64,000 bases of DNA, from positions 4,902,001 through 4,966,000 of the forward strand of contig NZ_CP010407.1 in assembly GCF_000830005.1 (NCBI RefSeq), read 5' to 3'. Under the pieces are notes generated by a model. That model had not been told where the DNA came from. It did no database searches and worked only from the letters and a program-made list of their open reading frames with translations. Each line of letters opens with the position of its first letter. The stretch's first letter is position 1. Made by a program: the position numbers and the translations under genes. Source of the stretch: Streptomyces vietnamensis (lineage in GTDB: Bacteria; Actinomycetota; Actinomycetes; Streptomycetales; Streptomycetaceae). Shown here one piece after another: positions 51,395 to 62,895 of this stretch.

Positions 51395-51399
51395 TCCTT

Positions 51400-51425
51400 G
51401 AGCACGCCCGGCCCGGAAAGGTTGA
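51400..51425 (-). promoter_or_regulatory. Promoter candidate of the SigE-family sigma operon
   Basis: On the minus strand TCAACC (51425-51420), 17 bp, CTC (51402-51400). The extended -35 TCAACCTTTCC closely matches that of array members 5-7. Confidence 0.55.
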
Positions 51426-51561
51426 AAGGAGTTCCGGGAAATCGGGAGATCGTGCCGCACGTGCCGCACGTGCCGTCCGGCGGGCCCGCGCGGGGCGGCC
51501 GGGCCCCGCCTGCCAGAATGGGCGGGTCCGCCCGTTCCCGACACTGCGAGGCCGAACGCCA

Positions 51562-52254
51562 GTGACCCGCGCATCCCTGGACAAGCAGCCGCACGAAGTC
51601 GCCACGATGTTCGACGACGTGGCGGAGAACTACGACCTCACCAACGACGTGCTCTCGCTCGGCCAGGACCGGCGCTGGCGCAAGGAGGTCGCGAAGGCGG
51701 TCGACGCCCGCCCCGCGCAGAAGATCCTCGACCTCGCCGCCGGCACGGCCACCTCCTCGCAGCCCTTCGCGCGCGCGGGGGCGTACGTCGTGCCGTGCGA
51801 CTTCTCGCTCGGGATGCTGCGGGTCGGCAAGAAGAACCACCCGTGGATGCCGTTCACGGCGGGCGACGGCACGAAGCTGCCCTTCCGCGACGACGTGTTC
51901 GACGCCGTCACGATCTCCTTCGGGCTGCGGAACATCCAGGACACCGACCAGGCGCTGCGCGAGCTGTACCGGGTGACGAAGCCCGGCGGCCGGGTCGTCA
52001 TCTGCGAGTTCTCGCACCCCACCTGGGCGCCGTTCCGCACGGTGTACGAGGAGTACCTGATGCGCGCGCTGCCGCCGGTGGCCCGCGCCGTGTCCTCCAA
52101 CCCCGACGCGTACGTGTACCTCGCCGAGTCCATCCAGTCCTGGCCGGACCAGGAGACCCTGGCGGGCATGCTCCAGAAGGCCGGCTGGTCGAGGGTGGCC
52201 CACCGGAACCTGACGGGCGGCATCGTCGCCCTGCACCGCGGTTTCAAGGCGTAA
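51562..52254 (+). CDS. menG: Demethylmenaquinone methyltransferase
   Basis: A 230-aa class I SAM methyltransferase of the UbiE/MenG family. The SAM motif is [10 protein letters not shown] near residue 56, followed by [19 protein letters not shown] and [14 protein letters not shown]. It adds the final methyl group of menaquinone. GTG 51562 is chosen as the start; the N-terminus ([28 protein letters not shown]) is the standard one for the family. It is divergent from the sigma operon. Confidence 0.95.
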   Translation: MTRASLDKQPHEVATMFDDVAENYDLTNDVLSLGQDRRWRKEVAKAVDARPAQKILDLAAGTATSSQPFARAGAYVVPCDFSLGMLRVGKKNHPWMPFTAGDGTKLPFRDDVFDAVTISFGLRNIQDTDQALRELYRVTKPGGRVVICEFSHPTWAPFRTVYEEYLMRALPPVARAVSSNPDAYVYLAESIQSWPDQETLAGMLQKAGWSRVAHRNLTGGIVALHRGFKA

Positions 52255-52296
52255 CCGGCCCTGCCGCACCGGGCGGCCCCCGCGGCCACCTCCGCC

Positions 52297-52304
52297 CATA
52301 AACT
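52297..52304 (+). promoter_or_regulatory. -10-like element before the reductase gene
   Basis: CATAAACT, about 40 bp before the GTG start, contains TAAACT. The SD GGGAGA follows 7 bp before the start codon. Confidence 0.35.
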
Positions 52305-52342
52305 TTCCCCATCCTTCCCTCGACCCCTCCGGGAGACCCGCC

Positions 52343-53629
52343 GTGACCGAGCAGCCCCTCTCCGAGCACACCGCAGATGTGATCGTCGTCGGAGCGGGCC
52401 CGGCCGGCTCGACCACCGCGTACTACCTGGCCAAGGCCGGACTCGACGTCCTGCTCCTGGAGAAGACCGCGTTCCCCCGCGAGAAGGTCTGCGGCGACGG
52501 CCTCACCCCGCGCGCCACCAAGCAGCTCGTCTCCATGGGCATCGACATCTCCGAAGAGGCCGGCTGGCTGCGGAACAAGGGCCTGCGGATCATCGGCGGC
52601 GGCGTCCGGCTCGAACTCGACTGGCCGGAGCTCGCCTCGTACCCGGACTACGGACTCGTCCGCAAGCGCGACGACTTCGACGAGCAGCTCGCCCGGCAGG
52701 CGCAGAAGGCCGGCGCGCGCCTCTACGAGCGCTGCAACGTCGGCGCGCCGATCATCGACGACCGTACGGGCCGCATCACCGGCGTGCACGCCAAGCTCGG
52801 CGAGGAGAAGCGCGAGGTCACCTTCCACGCCCCGCTCGTCGTCGCCGCCGACGGCAACTCCACCCGGCTCTCCCTCGCCATGGGCCTGCACCGGCGCGAG
52901 GACCGGCCGATGGGCGTCGCCGTCCGCACGTACTTCACCTCGCCCCGCCACGACGACGACTACCTGGAGTCCTGGCTGGAGCTGTGGGACCGGCGCGGCC
53001 CGCAGGACCGGCTGCTCCCCGGCTACGGCTGGATCTTCGGCATGGGCGACGGCACGTCCAACGTCGGCCTCGGCATCCTCAACTCCTCCTCCGCCTTCCG
53101 GGAGCTGGACTGGCGCGAGGTGCTCAAGGCCTGGTGCGCGTCGATGCCGGAGGACTGGGGCTACACCCCGGAGAACATGACGACGCCGATCCGCGGCGCC
53201 GCCCTCCCGATGGCCTTCAACCGCCAGCCGCACTACACCAAGGGCCTGCTGCTCGTCGGCGACGCGGGCGGCCTCGTCAACCCGTTCAACGGCGAGGGCA
53301 TCGCGTACGCCATGGAGTCCGGCCAGATCGCGGCCGACGTCATCGTCCAGGCGCACGCCCGCGCCACCCCGGCCCAGCGCGAGCTGGCCCTGCGGAACTA
53401 CCCGCAGATCCTCAAGGACACCTACGGCGGCTACTACACGCTGGGCCGCGCCTTCGTGAAGCTCATCGGCAACCCGAAGGTCATGAAGATCGCGACCCAG
53501 CGCGGTCTGACCCACCCGCTGCTGATGAAGTTCACGCTGAAGATGCTGGCGAATCTCACCGACCCGACGGGCGGCGACGCGATGGACCGCATCATCAACG
53601 GCCTGTCGAAGGTCGCGCCGAAGGCCTGA
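52343..53629 (+). CDS. Geranylgeranyl-reductase-family FAD oxidoreductase
   Basis: A 428-aa flavoprotein. The FAD-binding VVGAGPAGSTTAYYLAKAGL is at the N-terminus, FPREKVCGDGLTPRA follows, and GDAGGLVNPFNGEGIAYAME is near residue 305. The family reduces isoprenoid double bonds. Downstream of menG it may saturate the menaquinone side chain (MenJ-like), which is inferred from position. GTG start with GGGAGA upstream. Confidence 0.9.
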   Translation: MTEQPLSEHTADVIVVGAGPAGSTTAYYLAKAGLDVLLLEKTAFPREKVCGDGLTPRATKQLVSMGIDISEEAGWLRNKGLRIIGGGVRLELDWPELASYPDYGLVRKRDDFDEQLARQAQKAGARLYERCNVGAPIIDDRTGRITGVHAKLGEEKREVTFHAPLVVAADGNSTRLSLAMGLHRREDRPMGVAVRTYFTSPRHDDDYLESWLELWDRRGPQDRLLPGYGWIFGMGDGTSNVGLGILNSSSAFRELDWREVLKAWCASMPEDWGYTPENMTTPIRGAALPMAFNRQPHYTKGLLLVGDAGGLVNPFNGEGIAYAMESGQIAADVIVQAHARATPAQRELALRNYPQILKDTYGGYYTLGRAFVKLIGNPKVMKIATQRGLTHPLLMKFTLKMLANLTDPTGGDAMDRIINGLSKVAPKA

Positions 53630-53642
53630 CCCGCCGCGCCCG

Positions 53643-53693
53643 GTACGCCGAAGGGCCGTCGCTCCCCCGAGGAGTGGCGGCCCTTCGTCGTAC
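53643..53693. terminator. Bidirectional terminator between the reductase and NlpC/P60 genes
   Basis: A strong stem (GAAGGGCCG and GGAG regions paired, two mismatches) extended by outer GTACG/CGTAC arms. It separates two convergent genes. Confidence 0.8.
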
Positions 53694-53704
53694 GAGCGGG
53701 TGGA

Positions 53705-54586
53705 TCAGAGGATGCGGACCGCGCCCGAGGGGGTGTCCCAGTCCATGGTGTGCTCGACGACGCCGCTGGACGGGTTCTGCGCGCCGACGTACTTGCCGCC
53801 GCCGACGTAGATGGCGACGTGGTACGAGCCGCTGCGGCTGCCCCAGTACAGGATGTCGCCCGGCTGCAGGTTGCTCAGGGAGACCTCGGTGCCCATGCTC
53901 GACTGCTCGTACGAGATGCGGGGCAGGTCGATGCCGGCCGCGCGGTAGGCGGCCTGGACGAGGCCGGAGCAGTCCCAGGAGTTGGGGCCGGTGCCGCCGG
54001 AGACGTACGCGTCGCCGATCTGGGCGCGGGCGAAGGCCACGATCGCGGCGGCGGAGCCGGTGGGGGCCTGCGTCTGGCTGCTGCTGCTCTCCGAGGCGGT
54101 GGAGCCGCTGTCGGACGACGACGAGCCGCTGTCGTTCGACGAGCTCGTGGTGGAGAGCTGGGTGCGCGCGGCGTCGCGGGAGGCGCGCTCCGCGGCCTCC
54201 TTGCGCTCCTGCTCGGCCTTGAGGCGGGCCTTCTCGGCGCGCTCGGCCGCGGCCTTGCGCTCGGCCTCGGCCTTCGCCTTCTTGGCCTCCTTGGCGGCCT
54301 TGTGCAGCGCCGCGTCCTCCAGCGTCTGGAGGTTCTGGTCGAGGGCCTCCTGCTGGGAGGCCTCCGCGGAGGCGGCGACGGCGCTGGCGAGGCCGCCGGC
54401 GGCGTCGAGCGAGCCCAGGGTGGGCATTTCGATGGTCTCGGTCACCGGCTCGGCATTCGCCGGCCCGGCAGCACCGGCCACCGCGATGGTGCCGAGGACG
54501 CCACCGGCAACTCCGGCACGGAGCGCGAGCTTCGAGGCGCTGCGGCGGGGCTTCCGGTGGCTGGGTATGTGAGCGGTGTGGGACAT
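53705..54586 (-). CDS. Secreted NlpC/P60 cell-wall hydrolase
   Basis: A 293-aa protein. An N-terminal signal peptide with a double Arg (HRKPRRSAS... ending PANAEP) precedes a long Ala/Glu/Lys coiled coil (about 85-160) and a Ser-rich linker. The catalytic NlpC/P60 domain spans about 190-293, with the Cys in WDCSGLVQAAY, the His in SYHVAIYVGGG, and a further polar residue downstream. It cleaves peptidoglycan stem peptides. ATG 54586 is the best start by its signal peptide, though no strong SD is seen. A Crp-like site lies about 240 bp upstream. Confidence 0.9.
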   Translation of the reverse strand: MSHTAHIPSHRKPRRSASKLALRAGVAGGVLGTIAVAGAAGPANAEPVTETIEMPTLGSLDAAGGLASAVAASAEASQQEALDQNLQTLEDAALHKAAKEAKKAKAEAERKAAAERAEKARLKAEQERKEAAERASRDAARTQLSTTSSSNDSGSSSSDSGSTASESSSSQTQAPTGSAAAIVAFARAQIGDAYVSGGTGPNSWDCSGLVQAAYRAAGIDLPRISYEQSSMGTEVSLSNLQPGDILYWGSRSGSYHVAIYVGGGKYVGAQNPSSGVVEHTMDWDTPSGAVRIL

Positions 54587-54824
54587 GGGTACAACCGCTA
54601 TCAGGGCTTCACGGTTCCCTTCAAGAAACGTGCGTTGCGCCACAGTTGCGTTTGGAACGCCTGAATCCACTTCTGTGGCGGCCTTATTGACGCCGTAACG
54701 GGCAAATCGGGCACGGCCCATCCGGCCCTTGATCACGGGTTTTCAATGAAACGCCCGAATTGCCCGACGCTTACCACCTCTTGACGCCGATGGCCAAGCC
54801 CTCTTCTTTTGAGGTTCCTGTGAG

Positions 54825-54838
54825 GTGACGCAGGTCAC
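54825..54838. promoter_or_regulatory. Crp-like site
   Basis: GTGACGCAGGTCAC is a 14-bp inverted repeat. It fits the streptomycete Crp consensus GTG-N6-GNCAC. It lies about 240 bp upstream of the NlpC/P60 gene. Confidence 0.45.
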
Positions 54839-55171
54839 ATCATCGCCTGACGGATGCTCGTGAACGCGTGCACGCGTCCACCTCCGTACGCCCGACCCCC
54901 CGACCGGGCGATGGCCGGTTCCTTTATCACCCGGACGAGTCCATCGCCAATTTGCCTGCAGTGGCCAACACTTGATAGTGCGACACCCCTTCCGAGCAGC
55001 GTTTTCCGGTACGGATGTCACATCTGGTGACCACCTGGGTGCTTCGCGCAACAAGGTCACCGCTCATCCGACTTCATGATCCTTCGCCAGGTGGTGGAGA
55101 TCACAAACTCCTTGCTGTACCCCGTGTCGCAGATCACATAGGGGCGGGCATAAGATGCGGGGCAGTCGGGC

Positions 55172-55189
55172 TTGTGAACTGCCTCACAT
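55172..55189 (+). promoter_or_regulatory. Rex-like redox operator in the nuo leader
   Basis: TTGTGAA-CTGC-CTCACAT matches the Rex consensus TTGTGAA-N4-TTCACAA in all left-arm positions and five of seven right-arm positions. It lies just downstream of the TAAGAT element. Rex represses respiratory genes, including nuo, at high NADH in streptomycetes. Confidence 0.65.
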
Positions 55190-55255
55190 GGGGGCGATCT
55201 TTCACGGCCGGCAGTGCGGTCCAACGGTCAAGGACGACTGGAAGGAGCGAGGAGC

Positions 55256-55615
55256 GTGAATGCGTACGCGCCCGTCCTCGTGCTCGGTGCCCTGGGTGCG
55301 GGGTTTGCGATCTTCTCCGTGGTCATGGCCACGCTTATCGGGCCAAAGCGGTACAACAGGGCCAAGCTTGAAGCGTACGAGTGCGGCATCGAGCCGACGC
55401 CCACTCCCGCCGGAGGCGGCCGCTTCCCGATCAAGTACTACCTGACGGCGATGCTCTTCATCGTCTTCGACATCGAGATCGTCTTCCTCTACCCCTGGGC
55501 CGTCACCTTCGACGCCCTGGGGCTTTTCGGGCTCGTGGAGATGTTGCTCTTCGTGCTCACCGTCTTCGTCGCCTACGCGTACGTGTGGCGGCGCGGCGGC
55601 CTGGAATGGGACTGA
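55256..55615 (+). CDS. nuoA: NADH-quinone oxidoreductase subunit A
   Basis: A 119-aa membrane subunit with three transmembrane segments. The conserved loop YECGIEPT and the KYYLTAMLFIVFDIEIVFLYPW region are typical. GTG 55256 has GAAGGAG 8 bp upstream. First gene of the nuo operon, behind the Rex-like site. Confidence 0.95.
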   Translation: MNAYAPVLVLGALGAGFAIFSVVMATLIGPKRYNRAKLEAYECGIEPTPTPAGGGRFPIKYYLTAMLFIVFDIEIVFLYPWAVTFDALGLFGLVEMLLFVLTVFVAYAYVWRRGGLEWD

Positions 55616-55632
55616 GGGGCTGAGGGGCACCT

Positions 55633-56187
55633 ATGGGACTCGAAGAGAAACTCCCGAGCGGCTTTCTGCTGACGACGGTCGAACAGGCCGCGGGCTGGGT
55701 GCGCAAGGCGTCCGTGTTCCCCGCGACCTTCGGCCTCGCCTGCTGCGCCATCGAGATGATGACCACCGGAGCCGGCCGGTACGACCTGGCCCGCTTCGGC
55801 ATGGAGGTCTTCCGCGGCTCGCCGCGCCAGGCCGACCTGATGATCGTCGCCGGCCGGGTCAGCCAGAAGATGGCGCCCGTCCTGCGGCAGGTCTACGACC
55901 AGATGCCCAACCCCAAGTGGGTCATCTCCATGGGCGTCTGCGCCTCCTCGGGCGGCATGTTCAACAACTACGCGATCGTCCAGGGCGTCGACCACATCGT
56001 GCCGGTCGACATCTACCTGCCCGGCTGCCCGCCGCGTCCGGAGATGCTCCTGGACGCGATCCTCAAGCTCCACCAGAAGATCCAGACCTCCAAGCTCGGC
56101 GTGAACGCCGAGGAGGCGGCCCGCGAGGCGGAGGAGGCGGCGCTCAAGGCGCTGCCGACGATCGAACTGAAGGGTCTGCTGAGGTGA
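55633..56187 (+). CDS. nuoB: NADH-quinone oxidoreductase subunit B
   Basis: A 184-aa subunit that holds cluster N2, the last Fe-S centre before quinone. Ligand Cys lie in [19 protein letters not shown] and LPGCPPRPE. The start follows a GGGGCTGAGGGG region. Family length is normal. Confidence 0.96.
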   Translation: MGLEEKLPSGFLLTTVEQAAGWVRKASVFPATFGLACCAIEMMTTGAGRYDLARFGMEVFRGSPRQADLMIVAGRVSQKMAPVLRQVYDQMPNPKWVISMGVCASSGGMFNNYAIVQGVDHIVPVDIYLPGCPPRPEMLLDAILKLHQKIQTSKLGVNAEEAAREAEEAALKALPTIELKGLLR

Positions 56188-56275
56188 CCGACGCACGCGC
56201 GGCCGCCGGGCCGCAGACGACAACGAAGGCCGCACCTCTGCGCCGCGTGGGCGGAGAAGGGAACAGGGCTGCACA

Positions 56276-57007
56276 GTGAGCGACGAAACCCCGAACCCCG
56301 AGAAGGACCTCAGCGCGCAGAACCTGCCGGGCCAGCGCGGGGACCACGGCGAGGAGGTCCGCGTCCAGCGCGGCATGTTCGGCGCCAACAACGGCGGCGA
56401 CACCTCCGGCTACGGCGGCCTCGTCCGCTCCGTCCGGCTCCCCGGCCCGGCCGTCCGCCCGTACGGCGGCTGGTTCGACGAGGTCGCCGACGAGCTGGAG
56501 GGCGCCCTGGAGGAGCAGGGACTCCTCCCTGAGAACGCCATCGAGAAGACGGTCGTCGACCGCGGCGAGCTCACCTTCCACATCGAGCGCGAGCACCTCG
56601 TCCGCGTGGCCCGCACCCTGCGCGACGACCCGGCCCTGCGCTTCGAGCTGTGTACGGGCGTCTCCGGCGTCCACTACCCCGGTGACAAGGGTCGCGAGCT
56701 GCACGCCGTCTACCACCTGCGCTCGATCACCCACGGCCGGCTGATCCGCCTGGAGGTCTCGGCCCCGGACGCCGAGCCGCACATCCCGTCCCTCGTCGCC
56801 GTCTACCCGACGAACGACTGGCACGAGCGCGAGACGTACGACTTCTTCGGCATCGTCTTCGACGGCCACCCCGCCCTCACCCGGATCATGATGCCGGACG
56901 ACTGGCAGGGCCACCCGCAGCGCAAGGACTACCCCCTCGGCGGCATCGCCGTCGAGTACAAGGGCGCCCAGATCCCGGCTCCGGACCAGCGGAGGTCGTA
57001 CAGCTGA
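56276..57007 (+). CDS. nuoC: NADH-quinone oxidoreductase subunit C
   Basis: A 243-aa peripheral-arm subunit with the NuoC signature [15 protein letters not shown] near residue 180. The GTG start is 88 bp after nuoB. An acidic N-terminal extension of about 40 residues is common in actinobacteria. It ends overlapping nuoD by one base. Confidence 0.95.
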   Translation: MSDETPNPEKDLSAQNLPGQRGDHGEEVRVQRGMFGANNGGDTSGYGGLVRSVRLPGPAVRPYGGWFDEVADELEGALEEQGLLPENAIEKTVVDRGELTFHIEREHLVRVARTLRDDPALRFELCTGVSGVHYPGDKGRELHAVYHLRSITHGRLIRLEVSAPDAEPHIPSLVAVYPTNDWHERETYDFFGIVFDGHPALTRIMMPDDWQGHPQRKDYPLGGIAVEYKGAQIPAPDQRRSYS

Positions 57008-58329
57008 TGTCCACCGAACACGCGTCTCCCCGCGAGACCACCGAAGGCGCCGTCTACACGGTGACCGGCGGCGACTGGGAAGAGGTCGTCCAGTCCGCCG
57101 CGAAGGCCGACGACGAGCGCATCATCGTCAACATGGGGCCCCAGCACCCGTCCACCCATGGCGTGCTCCGCCTGATCCTGGAGATCGACGGCGAGACCGT
57201 CACCGAGGCACGCTGCGGCATCGGCTACCTCCACACCGGCATCGAGAAGAACCTCGAGTACCGGACCTGGACGCAGGGCACCACCTTCGTCACGCGCATG
57301 GACTACCTCACCTCGTTCTACAACGAGACGGCGTACTGCCTGGGCGTGGAGAAGCTCCTCGGCATCACCGAGCAGATCCCGGACCGCGCCAGCGTCATCC
57401 GGGTCCTGCTCATGGAGCTGAACCGGCTCTCCTCGCACCTGGTGTGCATCGCCACCGGCGGCATGGAGCTCGGCGCCACCACGATCATGATCTACGGCTT
57501 CCGGGACCGCGAGATGATCCTGGACCTGTACGAGCTGATCACCGGCCTGCGCATGAACCACGCGTTCATCCGCCCCGGCGGCCTCGCCCAGGACCTCCCG
57601 CCCGGCGCCGTCGACGCCGTGCGCGAGTTCGTGAAGACCATGAAGAAGAACCTGCCGGAGTACGACAAGCTCGCCACCGGCAACCCCATCTTCAAGGCCC
57701 GCATGCAGGACGTCGGCTACCTCGACCTCACCGGCTGCATGGCCCTCGGCGCCACCGGACCGATCCTCCGCTCGGCGGGCCTCCCGCACGACCTGCGGAA
57801 GACCGACCCGTACTGCGGCTACGAGAACTACGACTTCGAGATCCCGACCGCCGACACCTGCGACTCCTACGGACGCTTCCTCGTCCGCCTGGAGGAGATG
57901 CGGCAGTCCCTGCGGATCGTCGAGCAGTGCCTCGACCGCCTGGCGCCAGGACCGGTCATGGTCGGCGACAAGAAGATCGCCTGGCCGGCGCAGCTCGCCC
58001 TCGGCCCGGACGGCCTCGGCAACTCCACCGACCACATCGCGAAGATCATGGGCACCTCCATGGAGGCCCTGATCCACCACTTCAAGCTGGTCACCGAGGG
58101 CTTCCGGGTCCCCGCCGGGCAGGCCTACGCGGCCGTCGAGTCGCCCAAGGGCGAGCTCGGCGTCCACGTCGTCTCCGACGGCGGCACCCGCCCGTACCGG
58201 GTCCACTTCCGCGACCCGTCCTTCACCAACCTCCAGGCCATGGCCGCGATGTGCGAGGGCGGCCAGGTCGCCGACGTCATCGTCGCCGTCGCCTCCATCG
58301 ACCCCGTGATGGGAGGCGTCGACCGATGA
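57007..58329 (+). CDS. nuoD: NADH-quinone oxidoreductase subunit D
   Basis: A 440-aa 49-kDa-type subunit that forms the quinone site with NuoB. Visible segments are [14 protein letters not shown] (quinone-binding His), [15 protein letters not shown] and [16 protein letters not shown]. The last residues overlap nuoE (ATGA). Confidence 0.96.
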   Translation: MSTEHASPRETTEGAVYTVTGGDWEEVVQSAAKADDERIIVNMGPQHPSTHGVLRLILEIDGETVTEARCGIGYLHTGIEKNLEYRTWTQGTTFVTRMDYLTSFYNETAYCLGVEKLLGITEQIPDRASVIRVLLMELNRLSSHLVCIATGGMELGATTIMIYGFRDREMILDLYELITGLRMNHAFIRPGGLAQDLPPGAVDAVREFVKTMKKNLPEYDKLATGNPIFKARMQDVGYLDLTGCMALGATGPILRSAGLPHDLRKTDPYCGYENYDFEIPTADTCDSYGRFLVRLEEMRQSLRIVEQCLDRLAPGPVMVGDKKIAWPAQLALGPDGLGNSTDHIAKIMGTSMEALIHHFKLVTEGFRVPAGQAYAAVESPKGELGVHVVSDGGTRPYRVHFRDPSFTNLQAMAAMCEGGQVADVIVAVASIDPVMGGVDR

Positions 58330-59065
58330 CGGAGAACGTCAGCCTCGGGATGCCCCGGCTTCCCGCGCCCCCGTACCCGGCGGACGTCCACGCCCGGCTC
58401 ACCGAGGACGCGAAGGCGATCATCGCCCGCTACCCGGACTCCCGCTCCGCGCTCCTGCCGATGCTGCACCTCGTGCAGTCGGAGGAGGGCCACGTGACCC
58501 GTACCGGCATGGCCTTCTGCGCCGACACCCTCGGCCTGACCACCGCCGAGGTCACCGCCGTCGCCACCTTCTACACGATGTACCGGCGCAAGCCCTCCGG
58601 CGACTACCAGGTCGGCGTCTGTACGAACACGCTCTGCGCGGTCATGGGCGGCGACGCCATCTTCGAGGAACTCAAGCAGCACCTCGGCGTCGGCAACGAC
58701 CAGACCACCGAGGACGGCAAGATCACCCTCGAGCACATCGAGTGCAACGCGGCCTGCGACTTCGCGCCCGTCGTGATGGTCAACTGGGAGTTCTTCGACA
58801 ACCAGACGCCCGAGTCCGCCAAGAAGATGGTCGACGACCTCCGGGCCGGACGCACCGTCGAACCCACCCGCGGCGCCCCGCTCTGCACCTTCAAGGAGAC
58901 CGCCCGCATCCTCGCCGGCTTCCCCGACGAGCGCCCCGGCGCCGTCGAGGCCACCGGCGGAGCCGGACCCGCCTCCCTCGTCGGGCTGCGCCTGGCCAAG
59001 GGCGAGAAGCCGCACCACCGAATCGTCCACCCGCGTGGTGAGACCTCCGGACAGGAGGGGGAGGA

Positions 59066-59069
<4 letters not shown>
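58326..59069 (+). CDS. nuoE: NADH-quinone oxidoreductase subunit E
   Basis: A 247-aa subunit holding the [2Fe-2S] cluster N1a. Ligands are in [13 protein letters not shown] and [10 protein letters not shown]. The C-terminal tail of about 70 residues after the cluster domain is longer than in E. coli. The stop overlaps nuoF (ATGA). Confidence 0.95.
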
Positions 59070-60411
<1,342 letters not shown>

Positions 60412-60415
<4 letters not shown>

Positions 60416-62895
60416 CCGTCACCACGGCCGGCTCGGCGGGCGGCGGCAGCCCTGCCGTACCGCCGGAGGACCTCGTGACGCTGACCATCGACGGCATCGA
60501 GATCTCCGTCCCCAAGGGGACGCTGGTCATCCGCGCCGCCGAACAGCTCGGCATCGAGATCCCGCGCTTCTGCGACCACCCGCTCCTCGACCCCGCCGGC
60601 GCCTGCCGCCAGTGCATCGTCGAGGTCGAGGGCCAGCGCAAGCCCATGGCCTCCTGCACCATCACCTGCACCGACGGCATGGTGGTGAAGTCCCAGCTGA
60701 CCTCGCCCGTCGCCGAGAAGGCCCAGCACGGCGTGATGGAGCTGCTGCTCGTCAACCACCCGCTCGACTGCCCGGTCTGCGACAAGGGCGGCGAGTGCCC
60801 CCTGCAGAACCAGGCCATGTCCCACGGACAGGCCGAGTCCCGCTTCGAGGGCGTCAAGCGGACGTACGAGAAGCCGATCCCGATCTCCACGCAGGTGCTG
60901 CTCGACCGCGAGCGGTGCGTCCTGTGCGCCCGCTGCACCCGCTTCTCCAACCAGGTCGCGGGCGACCCGATGATCGAGCTCATCGAGCGCGGCGCGCTCC
61001 AGCAGGTCGGCACCGGCGAGGGCGACCCCTTCGAGTCGTACTTCTCCGGCAACACCATCCAGATCTGCCCGGTCGGCGCCCTCACCTCGGCCGCCTACCG
61101 CTTCCGCTCCCGCCCCTTCGACCTGGTCTCCTCGCCGTCCGTCTGCGAGCACTGCGCCGGTGGCTGCGCCACCCGCACCGACCACCGGCGCGGCAAGGTC
61201 ATGCGGCGGCTCGCCGCCGAGGACCCCGAGGTCAACGAGGAGTGGATCTGCGACAAGGGCCGCTTCGGCTTCCGGTACGCCCAGCAGCGCGACCGGCTCA
61301 CCACCCCGCTCGTGCGGAACGCCGACACCGGTGAGCTGGAGCCCGCGTCCTGGCCCGAGGCCCTGGAGGCCGCCGCCCGCGGGCTGGTCCGCGGCCGGAC
61401 CGGCGTCCTGACCGGCGGCAGGCTGACCGTCGAGGACTCCTACGCGTACGCCAAGTTCGCCCGGGTCGCCCTCGACACCAACGACATCGACTTCCGGGCC
61501 CGGATCCACTCCGGCGAGGAGGCCGACTTCCTGGCCTCCGCCGTCGCGGGCCGGGGACGGGACCTGGACGGGTCGGGCGTCACGTACACCTCGCTCGAAG
61601 CGGCCCCGGCGGTGCTCCTCGTCGGCCTGGAGTCCGAGGAGGAGGCCCCCGGCGTCTTCCTGCGGCTCCGCAAGGCCTGGCGCAAGCACGGCCAGAAGAC
61701 GTACGCCGTCGCCCCGTTCGCGACCCGGGGCCTGGAGAAGACGGGCGGCACCCTGCTGCCCGCCGCCCCCGGCACCGAGACCGAGTGGCTCGACGCCCTC
61801 ACCTCCCGGGTCGGGCTCTCCGAGGACGGCGCCGCCGCGGCCGAGGCCCTCCGCCAGGAGGGTGCCGTCATCGCCGTCGGCGAGCGCCTCGCGGGCGTGC
61901 CCGGCGCGCTCACCGCCGCCCTCCGCGCCTCCGTCGCCACCGGCGCCCGCCTCGTGTGGATCCCGCGCCGCGCCGGCGAGCGCGGCGCCGTCGAGGCCGG
62001 TGCGCTGCCGGCGCTGCTGCCCGGCGGCCGGCCCGCGACCGATCCCCGCGCGCGTGAGGAGGTCGCCGCCGCCTGGGGCGTCCGCGAACTCCCGCACCGC
62101 TACGGCCGCGACACCGGCCAGATCCTGGAGGCCGCCGCCGGCGGCGAACTCGCCGCGCTGCTCGTCGCCGGCGTCGAGGTCGTCGACCTGCCGGACCCGG
62201 CACGCGCGCGTGAGGCCCTCGACACGGCCTTCGTGGTCTCCCTGGAGCTGCGGCCGAGCGAGGTCACCGAGCGCGCCGACGTGGTCCTGCCGGTCGCGGC
62301 CGTCGCCGAGAAGCCCGGCACCTTCCTCAACTGGGAGGGCAGGGCCCGGCTCTTCGAGGCCGCGCTCAAGCCCGAGCAGATGACGAGGCCGCTCGCGCCG
62401 ACCGACGCCCGCGTCCTCCACATGCTGGCCGACGCCCTCGACGTCCACCTCGGCCTGCCCGACCTGCGGTCGGCCCGCCGGGAGCTGGACCGGCTCGGCG
62501 GCTGGACCGAGGAGCGGGCGACCGAGCCCAGCTCGCCCGGTCAGCCGGCGCCCCGGCCCGGCGAGGGCGAGGCCGTCCTCGCCGGACACCGCCTCCTCCT
62601 CGACCTGGGCAGGCTCCAGGAGGGCGACACCGCCCTGGCCGGCACCCGGCACGCCGCGGTCGCCCGGCTCTCCGCCGCCACCGCCGCCGACACCGGCGTC
62701 AAGGACGGCGACGTCCTGGAGGTGACCGGCCCCGCGGGCTCCGTCGCCTTCCCGCTCCAGGTCACCGAGATGCCCGACCGCGTCGTCTGGCTCCCGCTGA
62801 ACTCGAAGGGCCGGGGCGTCCTCTCCGACACCGGCGCCCACCCCGGCGACCTGGTCCGCATCGGCCCGGCGACCTCGCAGGAGGTGCAGGCATGA
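60412..62895 (+). CDS. nuoG: NADH-quinone oxidoreductase subunit G
   Basis: An 827-aa Fe-S subunit. N-terminal clusters: RFCDHP and GACRQC ([2Fe-2S]), [24 protein letters not shown] and IQICPVGAL ([4Fe-4S]). The additional CEHCAGGC motif suggests an N7-type cluster. The rest is a molybdopterin-oxidoreductase-like domain that has lost its cofactor role. It ends in an overlap with nuoH. Confidence 0.95.

Larger units (their letters stand above)
54587..55255. other. 669-bp divergent regulatory region between NlpC/P60 and nuoA
   Basis: No gene recognised. It holds the Crp-like palindrome, the GTCAC-N5-GTGAC repeat at 55017-55031, a -10-like TAAGAT (55151-55156) and the Rex-like operator listed separately. 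No ydaO-type riboswitch motif could be identified. Confidence 0.6.

Noticed and set aside
50005..52416. An 803-codon minus-strand frame across the sigma and menG genes
   Set aside because: Only the last 266 residues from the GTG at 50805 look like protein. The rest is antisense or out of frame to menG and the sigma gene.
54590..54625. A plus-strand TACAACC near the NlpC/P60 start as another array-type promoter
   Set aside because: It points away from the NlpC/P60 gene, has no GTC or CTC at 17 bp and no following hairpin.
54587..55000. A ydaO-type (c-di-AMP) riboswitch before the NlpC/P60 gene
   Set aside because: Such riboswitches precede many streptomycete cell-wall hydrolase genes, but I could not find the conserved core on either strand.
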